Below the pieces are notes generated by a model. That model was not told the origin of the DNA, did no database searches, and saw only the letters and a program-made list of their open reading frames with translations. A stretch of DNA of 64,000 bases from Gnetum montanum. Taxonomy: Eukaryota > Streptophyta > Gnetopsida > Gnetales > Gnetaceae. Positions within the stretch are counted from its first letter, which is position 1, and each line of letters starts with the position of its first letter. Shown piece by piece: positions 11,940 to 23,645 of the stretch. Position numbers and translations under genes: made by a program. The stretch is from NCBI GenBank assembly GCA_015680685.1, contig MNCI01014219.1, positions 65,055 to 129,054 on the forward strand. Reading direction: 5' to 3'.

Positions 11940-12350
11940 CTTTCTCCTTGTCATCCCATCTTAGCTGTGATAAGTGGTCAACAACCACATTTTCAACATC
12001 CTTTCAATCTACCATTGTGAGATCAAACTCTTACAAAATCACAAGCCATTGTATGACATGGGGCTCACTATTGGTTTATTAATTAAAAATCGAATGGCAA
12101 TATGATCTGTGTGCATGAAGACTTTATAACTATGCACATAGTACCTGAACTTTTCTAAGGCAAACACCACTGCTATCAAATCTTTTTCCATAGTGGTGTA
12201 GTTCAGTTGTGCACCTATGATACTCTAACTTGCATAGTGAGTGTAATATGGACATTTTTGATCATCCAGCTGCTTAAGCACTACTCCCAAAGCATAATTT
12301 GATGCATTAATCATCACATGAAATGGCCTAGACCAATCAGGTGCTTGTAG
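11940..12350 (-). pseudogene. RLG-1 RNase H remnant
   Basis: Minus-strand translation reads AQLNYTTMEKDLIAVVFALEKF-like, then a degenerate tether with HTDHIAIRFL, which carries the conserved Asp of retrotransposon RNase H. It ends in NVVVDHLSQL, matching the usual NVVADHLSRL at the end of RNase H in this group. A spacer containing FPNEYLF follows before integrase, also typical of Athila. Several stops are present. Confidence 0.75.
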
Positions 12351-12479
12351 AATTTGGGGTCTCAACAAGCTTTTGCTTCAGTTGTTGAAATGTTGTTTCA
12401 CATGCAAGGGTCCAGACAAATGGTGCATCTTTCTTTGTTAATTCAACCAATGGCTTGGCAATTTTGAACAAGTTCTCGA

Positions 12480-13200
12480 TGAAGCACTTATAGTAGCTAG
12501 TATGACCAAGGAATGACTACACTTCTTTAACTATTTTTGGTTGATGGGTTATTCCTTGGATGACCCTTATCTTTTCAGGGTCTACCTTGATTCTTGCTTT
12601 TGAGATACGATGCCCCAAGACTATGCCTTTCTAGATCATAAGATGGCTCTTTTGCCAATTGAGCCAGAGGTTTGTTTTGACACATCTCATCAACACCTAT
12701 TTAAGATGGTCTAATGCTTGCTCAAATGTAGCTCCATAGGTAAAAAAGTCATTCATGAAGACTTCTAACCCACTACCAATTTATTGTTGGAAAATGCTAA
12801 GGAATAATCATTGAAATGTAGCTGGGGCATTACATAGACTGAATGGCATTTAACGGTAAGCAAAAGTCTCCCAAGGACTTGTGAAAGTTGTCTTTGCCTG
12901 GTCCTTTGGTGTGATTTGGATTTGGTTATAACCACTATAACCATCCTAAAAGCTATAGTAGCTATGCCCAGAAATGGTTATGCAGCACTTGGTCAATAAA
13001 AGGCAACGGAAAATGATCTTTGAAAGTTGCCATATTGAGTAGCTAGAAGTTAATGCACATCCTTCATTTGCCTCCTTTCTTGGGCACGATTGTGAGTGGA
13101 CTAACCCACTCATTATCTACAACAAGGTAGATGAATCCTGCCTTGAGGAGTTGCTCGATCTCCTCTTTGATAATCTACTTTAATTGGGATTCAATCACTA
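12480..13200 (-). pseudogene. RLG-1 reverse transcriptase remnant
   Basis: Degenerate RT. Visible blocks in order on the minus strand: EEIEQLLKAGFIY; EWVSPLTIVPKKGG; FKDHFPLPFIDQVL; MPFSLCNAPATFQ; then VFMNDFF at the polymerase active site, where the usual FMDDF has its first Asp changed to Asn; HLMI-KGIVLGHRIS; KIRVIQG; and SFLGHTSYY. These are the standard RT blocks of Athila/Tat gypsy elements. Multiple stops (TAG/TAA for CAG/CAA) make it non-functional. Confidence 0.85.
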
Positions 13201-13849
13201 CTGTGGCTATCATTTTGACTTAACGATAAGGTCAATGTATATATGGTGTTGGCATATTCGTGGATCTATTCCTATGAGCTCAGAATATGACTAGGCAAAG
13301 ATTGTTGACCATTTTTCCACAACATTCATCAACATCTTCTTTTGTCCTACAGCAAGTTTGGCATTAATAATGATTGGCCTTTTATTTTTTAAGAACACAT
13401 ACTCCATTCTAGTCGATAGTGTCTTGAATTCAAGGGGTTCTTGTTTGAAATTATTAGGAATCTCCAACTCTTTCCAATTGATATCATCATTTACTCCCTT
13501 GGAGAGCTAGTGATGAACTTGCTCAAGTTCATCCATACTTGCACATAATCACACGTTAGGCTCTCAGTAGGTTCCATCCACAATGTACTACTACTAGAAT
13601 TAGCTGTCAGCCACTGGGTGCCTTCTTGTTTTGTGGCTACCATGTATAGACATCTTTGGATTTCAACTTCTAGTGCTTACTTCTTGCATGTAGAGATAGA
13701 TGTTTGCTTTACTAACCATAGCTTCTACACATAATAACACCCTAAATTGCTGTATGTAATACATGGAACCCTCTTCTTCTCGATCTTCTCAAATTCATTT
13801 TCTTTGGATATCTTTAAGGAAAAATCTCTAATGCCCATTTTGGCATCAA

Positions 13850-14190
13850 CAGTGCTTAACCACACCATTCCCATGATTCTTACAGTTCTCCACCTTGATT
13901 ACTAAGAAGTTAGCAGGATATGACCACCCACAAATGGTGGTCATGATGTCTTCTACTAGTCCCAATGGAACAATGATGGATTGGTTAGCCAACTTTTGCC
14001 TGATGTTACTCTTCTTCAAAGGAGGAAGGTTTCACGTAATGTACATCTCATGTGAGATCAAATTAACACAAGAACCAGAGTTAAGAAGAGCTTTACAAGG
14101 CTCATTCCTAGCAATTTGCAAATATACTAAGGGACTCCTAGGATTGGCTAACTTCTTAGGTAGGTTACTGGCTTGAAACCAATCAAATAT
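13850..14190 (-). pseudogene. RLG-1 protease remnant
   Basis: Minus-strand translation contains YLQIARNEPCKALLNSGSC followed by VNLISHEMY. This matches the retropepsin active-site block, with the catalytic Asp of the D-[ST]-G triad replaced by Asn. A strand-like VPLGLVEDI segment follows. The plus-strand open frame at 13,895-14,176 is the antisense shadow of this region. Confidence 0.75.
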
Positions 14191-16681
14191 AACATGGGTC
14201 AACATCATAGTATGGATTCGAGAGGGATTTTGGTTTGAAGGGGACTCAGATAAAGGTAAGGCAAAGGAAAGTGGAGGAGTAGGGCTACCAACTATTGATG
14301 TGTTTGAAGGCTTTAGTAGACTATGAGGTTGGAAGAAGGGTCTTTTCTTTGATCATGGTTTCGATCTACTTGGTTGGCTAACCAGTTGTAGGTTAACTGT
14401 CCTTGTAGCATTTCTTTGCTGTGGTTGGGTAGGCAATTCACCTTGCATGGATGGAGCAGGTGGTAGTTGTGTAGGAGGTGGAGGAGTAGGTGCAGGAATA
14501 GGAGGAGCATGAGGATAGTAGGTGACATTCCTCCTTGCAGATGGTAGTTGGTAAACTTCAGGAGGGTAGTGGTAAGGTTGGTAAGCAGCAACATGACTAG
14601 AGTAGTCTTGTAGAGGTAAAGGTTGCTGAACATAATAACCATAGGGATGTAGTTGTCGATAGGGGTACTACTATCTTGGAGGTGTCAATGCCCATGATTG
14701 TGGTTGCTGCCACTACTGGTATAATTCATAGGGTTGCGATGGAGTTCCACTTGGATAATATTGCTGTGGTTGGTGGAACTGTCGAGAGTTACCTTGTGGA
14801 TAAGACAATCTTTTGGGTGTTTGCCTTTGTGCAAGTCGTGGATGTAAAGTATACACCCCAGATTCCTACAAGTGTGACACAATTGAACAACATCCCTTGG
14901 GATGTTCATACTAACAGACGTCACACCCACCATCATCATTTGATTTGCTGTTTACAACCGTCTCTATCATAGCCATCTTACCCTTATCCTTGGATATGTC
15001 ATGTTCAGCTTCCTTACGTATCTGGTGCTCATGTTCACCACTTTGTTCCTTGGATTCTTTAGCAATTTTTAAAACAACTTGAAACTTATTTTCCATGGAG
15101 TCCCATAATTGGTCTACCTTAGTCATAAATTTGAACTGAAATTTTTGGAGTGGCAAGGTTTTTTGATTAGCCACCTCATCTTTGGTTAACTCATCCTCAC
15201 TATCACAAAATCAAACCTCCCTTTTGTGAAGAGAAGGGTCCCTGTTGTATTCCTCTACACTTTCTTACTTTCTTAGTTCTCCCTCCTCCCTGACTACTTG
15301 CTCAATTAACTTTTGAATCCAACGAGCGCGTAACTCTATTAGTCTCCCTTAAGCATAGATGCCAAGGGTTTTCCTTGTTTTAGATCAAAACCCATCTATA
15401 ATATGGTGAAGTTGATCAAGTTGATAGTATCCATGGCTGGGACACTTATGCAACAGAGAGTAGTTTTGGCCAATAGCAGCATCCAAGGGCTCATGGTTTT
15501 CTTGTTTTCACCCTTGGATCTGCTTTCTCAAATTGGGCACTTAGGAGTATGTTTGATATTTGTTATTAAAGAATTCTAACATCATAATCCACCACCTGAT
15601 TGATTCCGGTTCCAAGGACCGGTATCAATTTTTTGCTTCCTTAATGAGTGTCCTTGGAAATAATTTCAACTTCTGCCAATCATTTTCAATATTTTGCAAG
15701 GCACATGCAGCCTAGAAGGCTTGGAGATGGTTTTGAGGGATGTTGTTCATGTTCAACCTCTTTATCCTACTATCCTTTACATGCCTTGTTGGAATCCTCA
15801 CGGCCTTTACAATGTTTAACATGCTCGAAGTGGCAAGTAGAGGTTCATCAAGGCCATAGTGATGGTGCCTATGATGTTCTCTAATAACCCTTCTTTTATT
15901 GTGGTGGGTCTCTTTGGATTGCCCACACCTTTGGTCGTGATAATCCCTTCTATTGTTTCAGTCCCGTAGGTCACCTCCATCATAGTCATGCCCTCTGTAG
16001 CCACGATCTAAGTCAAATGAAGAAGAAGATGATGATGAAGGGGAAGAGGAAGAAGTACTTTCATCATGCTGATGCCTACCACCTTCTCTTCAATGATCGT
16101 GACCACGATTGTGATTGTGACTTTCATTTGCACCCTTATCATGGCTTACTCCTCCAGATCCATTTTTGTCATTGGATCCATTCCAGCCAGAACTAGGATT
16201 ATTAATTATGGATTGCATGTTCTAGTTGAGAGCCCCTTGATCAAAGTCAAAGAAAGGAGTATCACCAAAGGAAAAGCCCCCAGATAAGTGTTCGCCTTCA
16301 TCCAATGGGCCAAGTGGAGGTGGAAAAGTGTTCGACCCCTTGCCCTTCAAAAGCTCATGTTGTTGCTCTAGCTAACAATCCTATAACCTTTGTGCTTTAG
16401 TGGGATGGTAATCCCTTGAATTAGGATCTCACACCTCATACTCCCTATGAAGATGTTGAAGTTCATGTTGTGCAAGCATTAGCTGGAGCATAGTTGGAAT
16501 AGGTTAATCTAGTGGCAACACAATGTTACCTTCCATTTCACACCACCGTAGCATTTCATCTTGATGTAAGATAAAGGTGAAGTTTGGTATATACTCATTG
16601 GGATGAGCACATACCACTTGGTATTGTTGAGGCACTTAGTTTTCCCTAGGTGGAGATAGACTCGTGTGAGAAGAAGACATT
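14190..16681 (-). pseudogene. RLG-1 gag remnant
   Basis: Starts at an ATG at 16,681 on the minus strand (MSSSHTSLSPPREN), just downstream of the primer site and leader. It is followed by an acidic/Ser-rich region (near 16,030), a capsid-like segment around 15,500-15,350 and a coiled-coil-like stretch at 15,174-14,940. A zinc knuckle then reads CDVC-YEHPKGCC near 14,915, fitting C-X2-C-X3-H-X4-C as in Athila/Tat gag. A Pro/Gln-rich tail follows (14,800-14,300, YYPSGTPSQPYELYQ). Frameshifts and many stops. Short open frames on both strands here are fragments or shadows. Confidence 0.7.
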
Positions 16682-16828
16682 TTATATTAATGAATCTATG
16701 TGCAGTGTGTGGTTAAGATTTAATTTAGTTGTAATAATGATTTTATTTTTATAAGATTTGACCTTTAGGTTTTGAACAAAGAGGTTACTAGGTTTCACTG
16801 AGTTTAGATAGTGCATGTAGAACTAAAG

Positions 16829-16846
16829 TCCCTGGCAACAGTGCCA
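16829..16846 (-). promoter_or_regulatory. RLG-1 primer-binding site (tRNA-Asp type)
   Basis: On the minus strand, TGGCACTGTTGCCAGGGA abuts the 5' LTR. Plant tRNA-Asp-primed gypsy elements use TGGCGCCGTTGCCGGGGA; the three differences are G-to-A, C-to-T and G-to-A at CpG sites. The tRNA assignment is from memory of the family. Confidence 0.8.
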
Positions 16847-17705
16847 ATGACGAGTGGCGAGGTACCCCATACACCCAACCATACGAATCATAGGTGTTCA
16901 TGTGTGATCCAGTTGAATCCATAGACTTTAATTACCAAATACACTAAAGCCAAACAATGATTTTGTGTTGTCCGTTCGTTATCTTCCCAGTCTCACTTGT
17001 GAAATGCAAGTATATGGTTAAGTGTGACTAAGGCATAAGATTTTTATCATTTTATATTTTATCAATTTGATCACCTAAAATAATAATGAAAGTGAGAGTA
17101 ATTAATTGCTAAGTGAACTATTGTCTAATCTAACCTAACACAAGTAACCATCCCCACTTCTCGGACACATCCTAAACTTCATGTAAACATTGATGGATTG
17201 TCAAACGCTAACTGTTTCTAAGCTACCAAGTGTCACACATATGTTCGAAGGGGTCATGCTTGTGTATTTTAATTAGTTGCTTAATTAATCAAAATTAATT
17301 TATGAATGAATAACATTTAATGTGAACTACATGAAATTACAATATGTAAATGCATAAAGAAAGAAAGTCTTAAGTGTTGCAAGGATGAATCAAAGAGTTC
17401 GTCTTTATTGCCAACACAATGGTGTGTTTGGGTACATCAATGGTTGAATAAAGATCTAATTACACTTAGACCTCCTACTGCAGGCACTTGGAAAATATTC
17501 TAACTCTTGAATGAACAAACTACAAGAATTTCGCTACTTGACTTCAAAAAAACTACTTTTGAATTGTGTGCCCAGGGGCTATATTTATAGGTCTAAGAGT
17601 ACCCCATGATATCACATGCTCGATATCACATTTTAGGCCACGATATCATGTACCTAATCTTGCGACCACCCTGATATTGGAGCTTATGCAAAATACGATT
17701 CATCA
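16847..17705 (-). repeat. RLG-1 5' LTR
   Basis: Partner of 7,655-8,506. It begins ATGACGAGTGGCG next to the primer site and ends GATTCATCA, followed by the CCTAT target duplication. The minus-strand TATA box (TATAAATA, plus positions 17,582-17,589) would drive the internal transcript leftwards. Confidence 0.85.
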
Positions 17706-17772
17706 CCTATGTTTCAATTATTTTATGTTCCAACACCCTCTTAATTTGGTAACTCCAATTATATCCTAGTAG
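17706..17772 (+). repeat. SINE-like copy S3, right part, and fragment S4
   Basis: CCTATGTTTCAATTATTT and GTTCCAACACCC continue copy S3 after the RLG-1 insertion. They run straight into TTAATTTGGTAACTCC and TATCCTAGTAGG, a partial head of a second unit (S4). The same head-after-tail order occurs at 7,540 and 32,170. Confidence 0.65.
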
Positions 17773-18290
17773 GTAAAATTAAAATTTTTATTATGTTTGC
17801 TCAGGATTTGTTAGACAAATGAACTTATGCAAAATACATCAGTAGTAATAAATCCTAAGTACAATAGATGTGTTTAATATTCATGTAGCTTGAACATATT
17901 TTCTATATAATTCCTTAGAACTAATAATAGCAGCTTTAATAGCTTATACAAAGGTTGACTAGAGATTTTTCATTTTATTTTAAAGAAATCTATTCCACAA
18001 CATTCTAATAATACATGTTGTTCATCTTATCCTACATGTAGTAAACCCAATTAATGTGTCCTATCTTCATGCCATTCATTATTACATATTAGTTGAAAAC
18101 GATGTTATCCAATTTTTACTCTACTAATTAGTGCTCTTATGAATGTTGTTGCATATACGTATTTTATTTCATCATGTCTATTACCTCTAATATTTTGTTA
18201 GTAAACTTGAATCTTTTTTTTATTTGTTTTATTTTACCATCTTTCTAAAAATTTCTCTATAACAAGTTTCCAAGTTTTCTTTGAATTTTA
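17773..18290. other. No gene recognised
   Basis: AT-rich DNA without recognisable motif. Confidence 0.5.
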
Positions 18291-18660
18291 TAAAGTAGCA
18301 CAAAAGAGATATGAAAAAGAAATCAGTGTGGCAGAATGTTACCAAAACAAATAAACTACATAATATAGATATTAAAGAAGACTTGAAGTGGCTTCTATTT
18401 TAGAAAAGCTATAAGAATGGTAGCTCAGATGGTTTGGACATGTGTAAAGAAGATTAAACAATGAGCCTATAAACAAGGGTTGCTACATTGCTAGTCTAGA
18501 AAAGCTACTAATAAGGAATACCAAAGAAGACATAGGAAAAAAAAAATCAAAGATGATTTGAAGAAACTTGAAATAAAAAAATATCTAGCCCTTTATAAAG
18601 GTAGATAGTGAAAAAGAACTCATGATGATGATTATCAATGCCTCATTTTTGTAGCCACAA
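18290..18660 (+). pseudogene. RTE-type LINE C-terminal fragment
   Basis: The plus-strand frame from 18,425 reads LRWFGHV, stop, RRLNNEPINKG, matching the conserved RWFGHVxRR...P(I/V)xx end motif of RTE-clade and related plant non-LTR reverse transcriptases. It continues with a basic segment (NTKEDIGKKKSKMI) equivalent to the RGRPKxTW region. Only this last part of the ORF remains, as expected of a 5'-truncated LINE. Stops are present. Confidence 0.65.
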
Positions 18661-18894
18661 TCATCCTTCATCGAACCACCCTATTGTTAAGACTTTTGAA
18701 TGATCTCTCATAAGATCTTATTACTATTTTTATTTCTCAAGCCAACTGTTAAGTATTGCTACATTGCTTTAACTTTTAATGGTAACAAATTATCTTTTAA
18801 GATAAGAATTGCATGTGAGACTTGAGTTTTTACCTTGAATTCATCCTATAAGAATTGTTTTTGAATTTTTTCAATTTGTTTCTAGAATTCGTAA

Positions 18895-18962
18895 AGCATA
18901 GTAGTATTGGCAATACTAAGTTATAAAGTTCTATTTGACTATATGTTGTAGGGGTAAATATT
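18895..18962 (+). repeat. SINE-like fragment S5
   Basis: Body-only fragment: GGCAATACTAAGTTATAAAG, then TTCTATTTGACTATATGTTG. The pol III box region is missing. Confidence 0.55.
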
Positions 18963-19164
18963 GTTTAAAAAAAAATCTTTCAAGTTTCAACACTCTCATC
19001 TAAAAAAAAGGAAAGCAAAACAAAAATACTTTCATTTTCTAAAATTATACTAAAATCAATAAACATCATCTTTTGAGATATGCCTCAAAATAACTGCATA
19101 TGGATACCATTATTTTGTATTAGCATTGGTAGTGTAAGAGGATGTTGAAAATTGAAATTTTTTT

Positions 19165-19290
19165 AACAATATTTACCCTTAAGATATACAATCAAATTAG
19201 AACTTTATAACTTAATATTGCCTTCCAAAATTGAACCTATAATTTTGAGCTTTCCAATTAAGAGTGTTATCACTAGGCTAACATATCATT
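19165..19290 (-). repeat. SINE-like copy S6
   Basis: Reverse-oriented copy. Read on the minus strand, an A box ATGTTAGCCTAGTG (plus 19,270-19,283) is followed by the family body, ending in ...TTATAAAGTTCTAATTTGAT. Confidence 0.65.
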
Positions 19291-19359
19291 TAAAGATTAT
19301 GAAAATTGGTAGAATGTTAGGTCCTAAATATAATGCATAATCATCATCATGATAAAATG

Positions 19360-19512
19360 AAGTTTTAACCTAGTGGTAAGACTCTTGATTTGAAAGCTTC
19401 AAGTCATGAATTTGATTTTGGTGGGCAATGTTGAGTTATAAAGTTCTAATTGGACTATAAATCTTGGGGTATACCTATATTATAATTATTTTGGAGTTTC
19501 AATAGTCCTCCC
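19360..19512 (+). repeat. SINE-like copy S7
   Basis: Full-length-like copy: TTAACCTAGTGGTAAGACTC (A box region, 19,365-19,382), ATGAATTTGATTTT (eroded B box), GTGGGCAATGTTGAGTTATA, TTCTAATTGGACTATA, CTTGGGGTATACCTAT, ending GGAGTTTCAATAGTCCTCCC. Confidence 0.7.
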
Positions 19513-19713
19513 AATAATCATCATCATGGTACCTTTATCTTATTTAAGATAAGGTAACTATTAAGGTAGGAAAATGATTTGAGAAGAGATTTTAGATGTA
19601 GAAAGGAAAAGCATAATAATGTTAGAGATGTTTATTTAGGTTTTCATCATTAGAACCAAATTTTAAAAACCTTCCATTCAGTATAGGAAAATGGTTAGGT
19701 CTTGTTATTGTGC

Positions 19714-20709
19714 TGACATGGTAAGGTTTTTTAGAATATTTCTATCCAGAACCATTTATAATCACTATGAACTTGTTGACCTTGCAAGTATTGACATGGT
19801 AAGGTAGACCTAGTCAACTAATGAGGCTTGTAGAATTATCTCATAGAATCTCTTCTTCATTATGATTCCTACATGGAAGAGCCAAATTGTAGATCAATTT
19901 TTTAACTCTACAAGCTTTCTTCCTATGAACATTAACATGACCATGGGATCATTTTGTGAAGCTACTTTTCTACCTCACAAGAGGATTGACACTTTACTCT
20001 TTGAGCTAACTTGGTAGAGCTATTCTATATAATCCAAACTATTCTCTACTAAATTCTCATCATGCTTACATGGTAGAACCAATCAAGGCTCCTCTTCTTA
20101 AAGCCACTTATGATCTGTAGAGCTAAATTAGGAAAGATACTTTGTTTCATTCATCACTGAAACAAATTGTTTGCTTAACCAGTTGATGTGGAAAAAATCC
20201 CTTTTTCTAACTAAAATCATTTTCTTTCAAATGAGGGTTTTTGTCATTATTTAACTATTTGTTCTAATGCCCCTTGCCATGAAATTGATTCTTAAGCTCT
20301 ACAATTCTATTTTTAAAGAGCTTGACTTACTTCTAGTTAACGAAAAATGAATTTGAGTCTTAATTGGTATAAGCTTTGTTTCTAATGTTTAATTAACTAA
20401 TCGACATAGCACCTTAGTTAGCCTGAAAGCTTTAAGTTTTTGATAACTACTTAGAAATCCTTGTAAGGGTTTGTTCTACTTCAAAACTCTTGTTCTATAG
20501 ATCTTATAATGCACTGCACTTTCATTAAATATTTTTCCAATTTTTCTTGATGGCTGCTCATCTTAATGAATCTTTGATAGCTTGAACTTTGGTTTGTTCA
20601 TTACCACTACTTGGAACTTTCTTCGCTTTAATGGCAATGTGAAAAAGATTGAGCTTGTAATTGTACCGTTAAAGCTATTTCATGTTAATGGTTAATTGTT
20701 GCATCTACA
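19714..20709 (-). repeat. RLG-2 truncated 3' LTR
   Basis: Direct repeat of about 31,061-32,107, aligned from TGCTGACATGGTAAGG to GGTTAATTGTTGC...CTACA. Beyond 19,714 to the left the match stops, although the right copy continues through the repeat-rich LTR body. A deletion therefore removed most of this LTR, and no target duplication can be tested. The right copy has a local tandem duplication of about 45 bp (31,325-31,410) absent here. Confidence 0.75.
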
Positions 20710-21590
20710 ATGTTCTCCAAACAATAAACTTCCTTAATGCAACGTTTATGTACATTCATATAGAATTAATTGCAAATCAAAATATTTTGAATGGAAGAAA
20801 ACCCTTGTAGCTTAAGGCCATCAGGGATGAAAAAACCCTAGTCCTAAAACTTTACAACCAAAATACACTAAAGCTAAGCTAGCAAACTAGGTGACATTGT
20901 ACGTTAATCATTACTTAGAACTTTATGCTTAGAGGCTCCATCATACTCCAGTTTAGTAGTAACTTGAGTGGGTACCATAGCTTGTGCTTCTTTGTTCCAA
21001 TCCTAATTTTCCTTAGAGTTTGTAGAACTGGTATCTTCTTTTGGCTCCTCTTCTTCTTTTGATTCCTTTTTTGAATTTTTGAGCCTTTCTTCAATTCCAT
21101 TCTTAGGCTTAATTAATAATACATCCTAGTAATTGAAGGCCTAATTCAGACATTTTTCAAAATAATTTCCTCTCAGTAAAAGGTCAGAGCACTTTGGAGA
21201 TTTTTCCTAGCCAAGAATATGGATTTCTTTTCTACTTGTAATAGTAGAGAACTCATTTGAGAGTCATGATATGAATGGATTTTTGTAAGCTACTTCATAT
21301 GAGATAGCTCTATAGAAAGTTCTTTGTCTGTACTCTAAACAGCATCTAGATAGATAAGGAATAAAGTGTCTAGCTCTCATACTGAATCTCCTTGGACTTA
21401 CAAATAATCTTCTTCTCATAGTGGGCCTTGATTTTCTAGCCATGATACACTTATGGATCTTATAGCTCAACTTTAGCTTCCCTATATAGTCCTAATTTTT
21501 TACAACACACTATGTACATATTTACAAATTTTTTGGCCATTCTTAAGTGGCTCTAAGTAGGCAATTACCCAAAATAATGCTTCAGATGAA
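20710..21590 (-). other. RLG-2 region between integrase and 3' LTR
   Basis: Contains a Lys-rich minus frame (20,915-21,100) and a basic Arg-rich one (21,264-21,470). Neither shows a family motif. No convincing polypurine tract is visible next to the LTR at 20,710. Confidence 0.45.
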
Positions 21591-21599
21591 GGTTATTGA

Positions 21600-22640
21600 A
21601 TAGTCACTTCAACATTTGTCCATCTAGCAAAGCAAGCTTAAACATATTTTCAACCACTTGTTGCTGAATCATCAATGGCCTGATCCACTTAGCAAAAAAT
21701 TTATTAGCTTTATCTTTCCCTTTAATCCTGCACAATAATGCTAAATCATTTTTTTTGAATGCCTTCAGTCCCACTTGGTGATCAAACCATATTTTTATTA
21801 ACACTACATTATGCAAGAGGTTATCTCTAACTTCATCAATCTTAGCTTCCCTCTATAATAATATAGCCATCACAACATGTTCTTTATCTAATCATGGGCT
21901 ATAATTTTTCACAAATCCAATTGTCGAAGACATGATCATATTAGTTATTTGAACATTAAACTCATAAATTAAGCTAAATGGTGTATTCCCTATAGATTTC
22001 TTTATTCTAATCCTATTAGTTCATAAAGCTCCTTCCAATATTTCATGCTAATTTCCCTCATTATTTTCCATGAAATGCTTGACGTATGGGATGAGCTTCT
22101 TGTTTGTAGATTCAGCCAGATCATTTCCTTGTGGATAGTAGTTTGAAGATGAACGACGTAAGATTGATTTTTCTAAGGTCCACCTTACAAACTTAGCTGA
22201 TTAGAAAGTTGTACCATTATTTGTAATAAAAGATTTTGGCATCCTAAAATGATTTATGATGCATTGTTCAAGAAACTTAATCACATCATAGGTTGTAAAT
22301 CTTCTTAATGCTTTAGCTTTTGGCCATTTGATGAAATAATCAGAAGCTATCAAGATGAATCTATGTCTTACTTTAAATAGAGTAATAGCCCCTATGAAAT
22401 CCAGTCTTCATCTTTGGAAAGGCCTATCTACCATTGCTAGTTTCGATGGAGCATTAGCCTTTCTCAACTTCGGCCCATGAATTTGACACTTATGGCAATT
22501 TAGAAATTTATCGCTCACATCCTTATTCATTTTGGACTCATAAAAATCATATTTCAATATATGTTGTATTGTGGCTCTTGGGGATTCATGATCCCCATGA
22601 TCATGGAGTTATTTCAATATACCTCTAATGTTTTTATCTG
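21600..22640 (-). pseudogene. RLG-2 integrase remnant
   Basis: On the minus strand the zinc-binding region reads LHDHGDHESPRATIQHIL, then FLNCHKCQIHG (near 22,600-22,480). Core entry RLDFIGAI is followed by the first catalytic Asp in LIASDYFIKWPKAKAL. HFRMPKSFITNNGTTF follows, where the second Asp (expected TDNGT) is Asn. The C-terminal part (21,604-21,816) reads GLKAFKKNDLALL and KWIRPLMIQQQV, equivalent to the GPY/F module. Several stops. Confidence 0.8.
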
Positions 22641-22879
22641 GTGTACATTCTAATAAAATATCTATGAAATCCTATTTTTACATAGTTCCATGAGTATAGA
22701 TGTATTTTTCAGTTTTGATTATAAAATATTTTTCTTTGTTTTTAAATAGATTCTTGGAAATCTCTTGGTTGATAAGAAATCTTACTATATCATCATACCA
22801 ATTGGTATTTTTAGAGAGGGCTAGTATTTCTTGCTCTGATTCTTTTGCCATCATTCTAGCTAATCCTATATTCTTTATT

Positions 22880-23255
22880 ATTTTGCAAGTTTCTAAAGTG
22901 AAACTAAATTATTGAAGCTTGATTATCAAGTTAGCTTTCTTTAATCCAATTTCATTTTGAGACAGGAATTGTTTTATGGTTGGCTCGATGGTCATAATAT
23001 GAACTAAACCATTTTGTAGATAATACTAAAAATGTCCCAAAGCTTTTATCATGACAAATGCTTGTTTCTCTAATTTTGAGTAAATTTATTTAGCTGGTAA
23101 CCAAAAAATCAAATTGGATTTTCTTCTATTCCATCCTTCTATGTTAGTATTATAGCCAATGAGTCTTTTGAAGGGAAAGCATATAACCAGAAATCTTCTC
23201 TTAATTTTGGCTTTACCAGATATGGAGCTTCTAAAATAGCTCCCTTAATTTTATT
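22880..23255 (-). pseudogene. RLG-2 RNase H remnant
   Basis: Minus-strand blocks: ILEAPYLVKPKLREDFWLYAF, SLAIILT-KDG, FFGYQL (shifted), SKLEKQAFVMIKAL-like, then HIMTIEP. This is the tether-like RNase H found directly after RT in gypsy elements. It has frameshifts and stops. Confidence 0.7.
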
Positions 23256-23259
23256 TAAA

Positions 23260-23645
23260 GCTTAAAGTGACTCTTTACTTCTTCTTAATTTAACATCCTT
23301 TTTCAATATATGTGAAAGTGGTTTTTTTATCTTGGTGAATCCAAGAATAAATTTCATAACAAAGTTTATCTTTCCAAAGAAAGACCTTAATACCTTTATC
23401 AGCACTTCATTGATCCTTGGAAGAGGATATTTGTCCTTGATTGAAGCTTCATTTGGATTATTGAAATAAATACATAGCCTTATATATCCATTCCTTTTCT
23501 TAACTAGCACTAAATTAGCTATCTAGGCTAAATATCTAATCAAATATATTATGCCAACTCCAAAAAGTTTCTTAATTTTAGGTTCCATTGCTGGCTCAAA
23601 AATTGGATTAAACACTGTGAGCTTCTATTTGACTCTTATAATCCT
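23260..23645 (-). pseudogene. RLG-2 reverse transcriptase, core deleted
   Basis: Minus strand: THKIPLEKDYKSQIEAHSV; FEPAMEPKIKKLFGVGIIYL; NLVLVKKRNGYIRLCIYF; NPNEASIKDKYPLPRINEVL. The frame then runs straight into RSFFGKINFVMKFILGF and KPLSHILKKDVK, which normally lies about 130 residues later. The segment that should carry the palm motif YxDD is missing, and the junction keeps the reading frame. The two retained ends fit gypsy RT well. Confidence 0.8.

Larger units (their letters stand above)
7655..17705 (-). mobile_element. RLG-1: Ty3/gypsy retrotransposon, Athila-like
   Basis: A complete but decayed LTR retrotransposon of about 10 kb in minus orientation. It has paired LTRs, a tRNA-Asp-type primer site next to the right (5') LTR, a G-rich tract next to the left (3') LTR, and gag, protease, RT, RNase H and integrase remnants in the order expected of Ty3/gypsy. 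The gag zinc knuckle (C-X2-C-X3-H-X4-C), the tRNA-Asp primer site, and a long non-coding stretch between integrase and 3' LTR point to the Athila/Tat group, Athila more likely. Target duplication CCTAT. A segment of the two LTRs compared by eye differs at under 10% of positions. Many in-frame stops mean it is not autonomous. Confidence 0.85.

Noticed and set aside
13895-14176. 93-codon plus-strand frame
   Set aside because: Exact antisense shadow of the RLG-1 protease block, which has the better family match.
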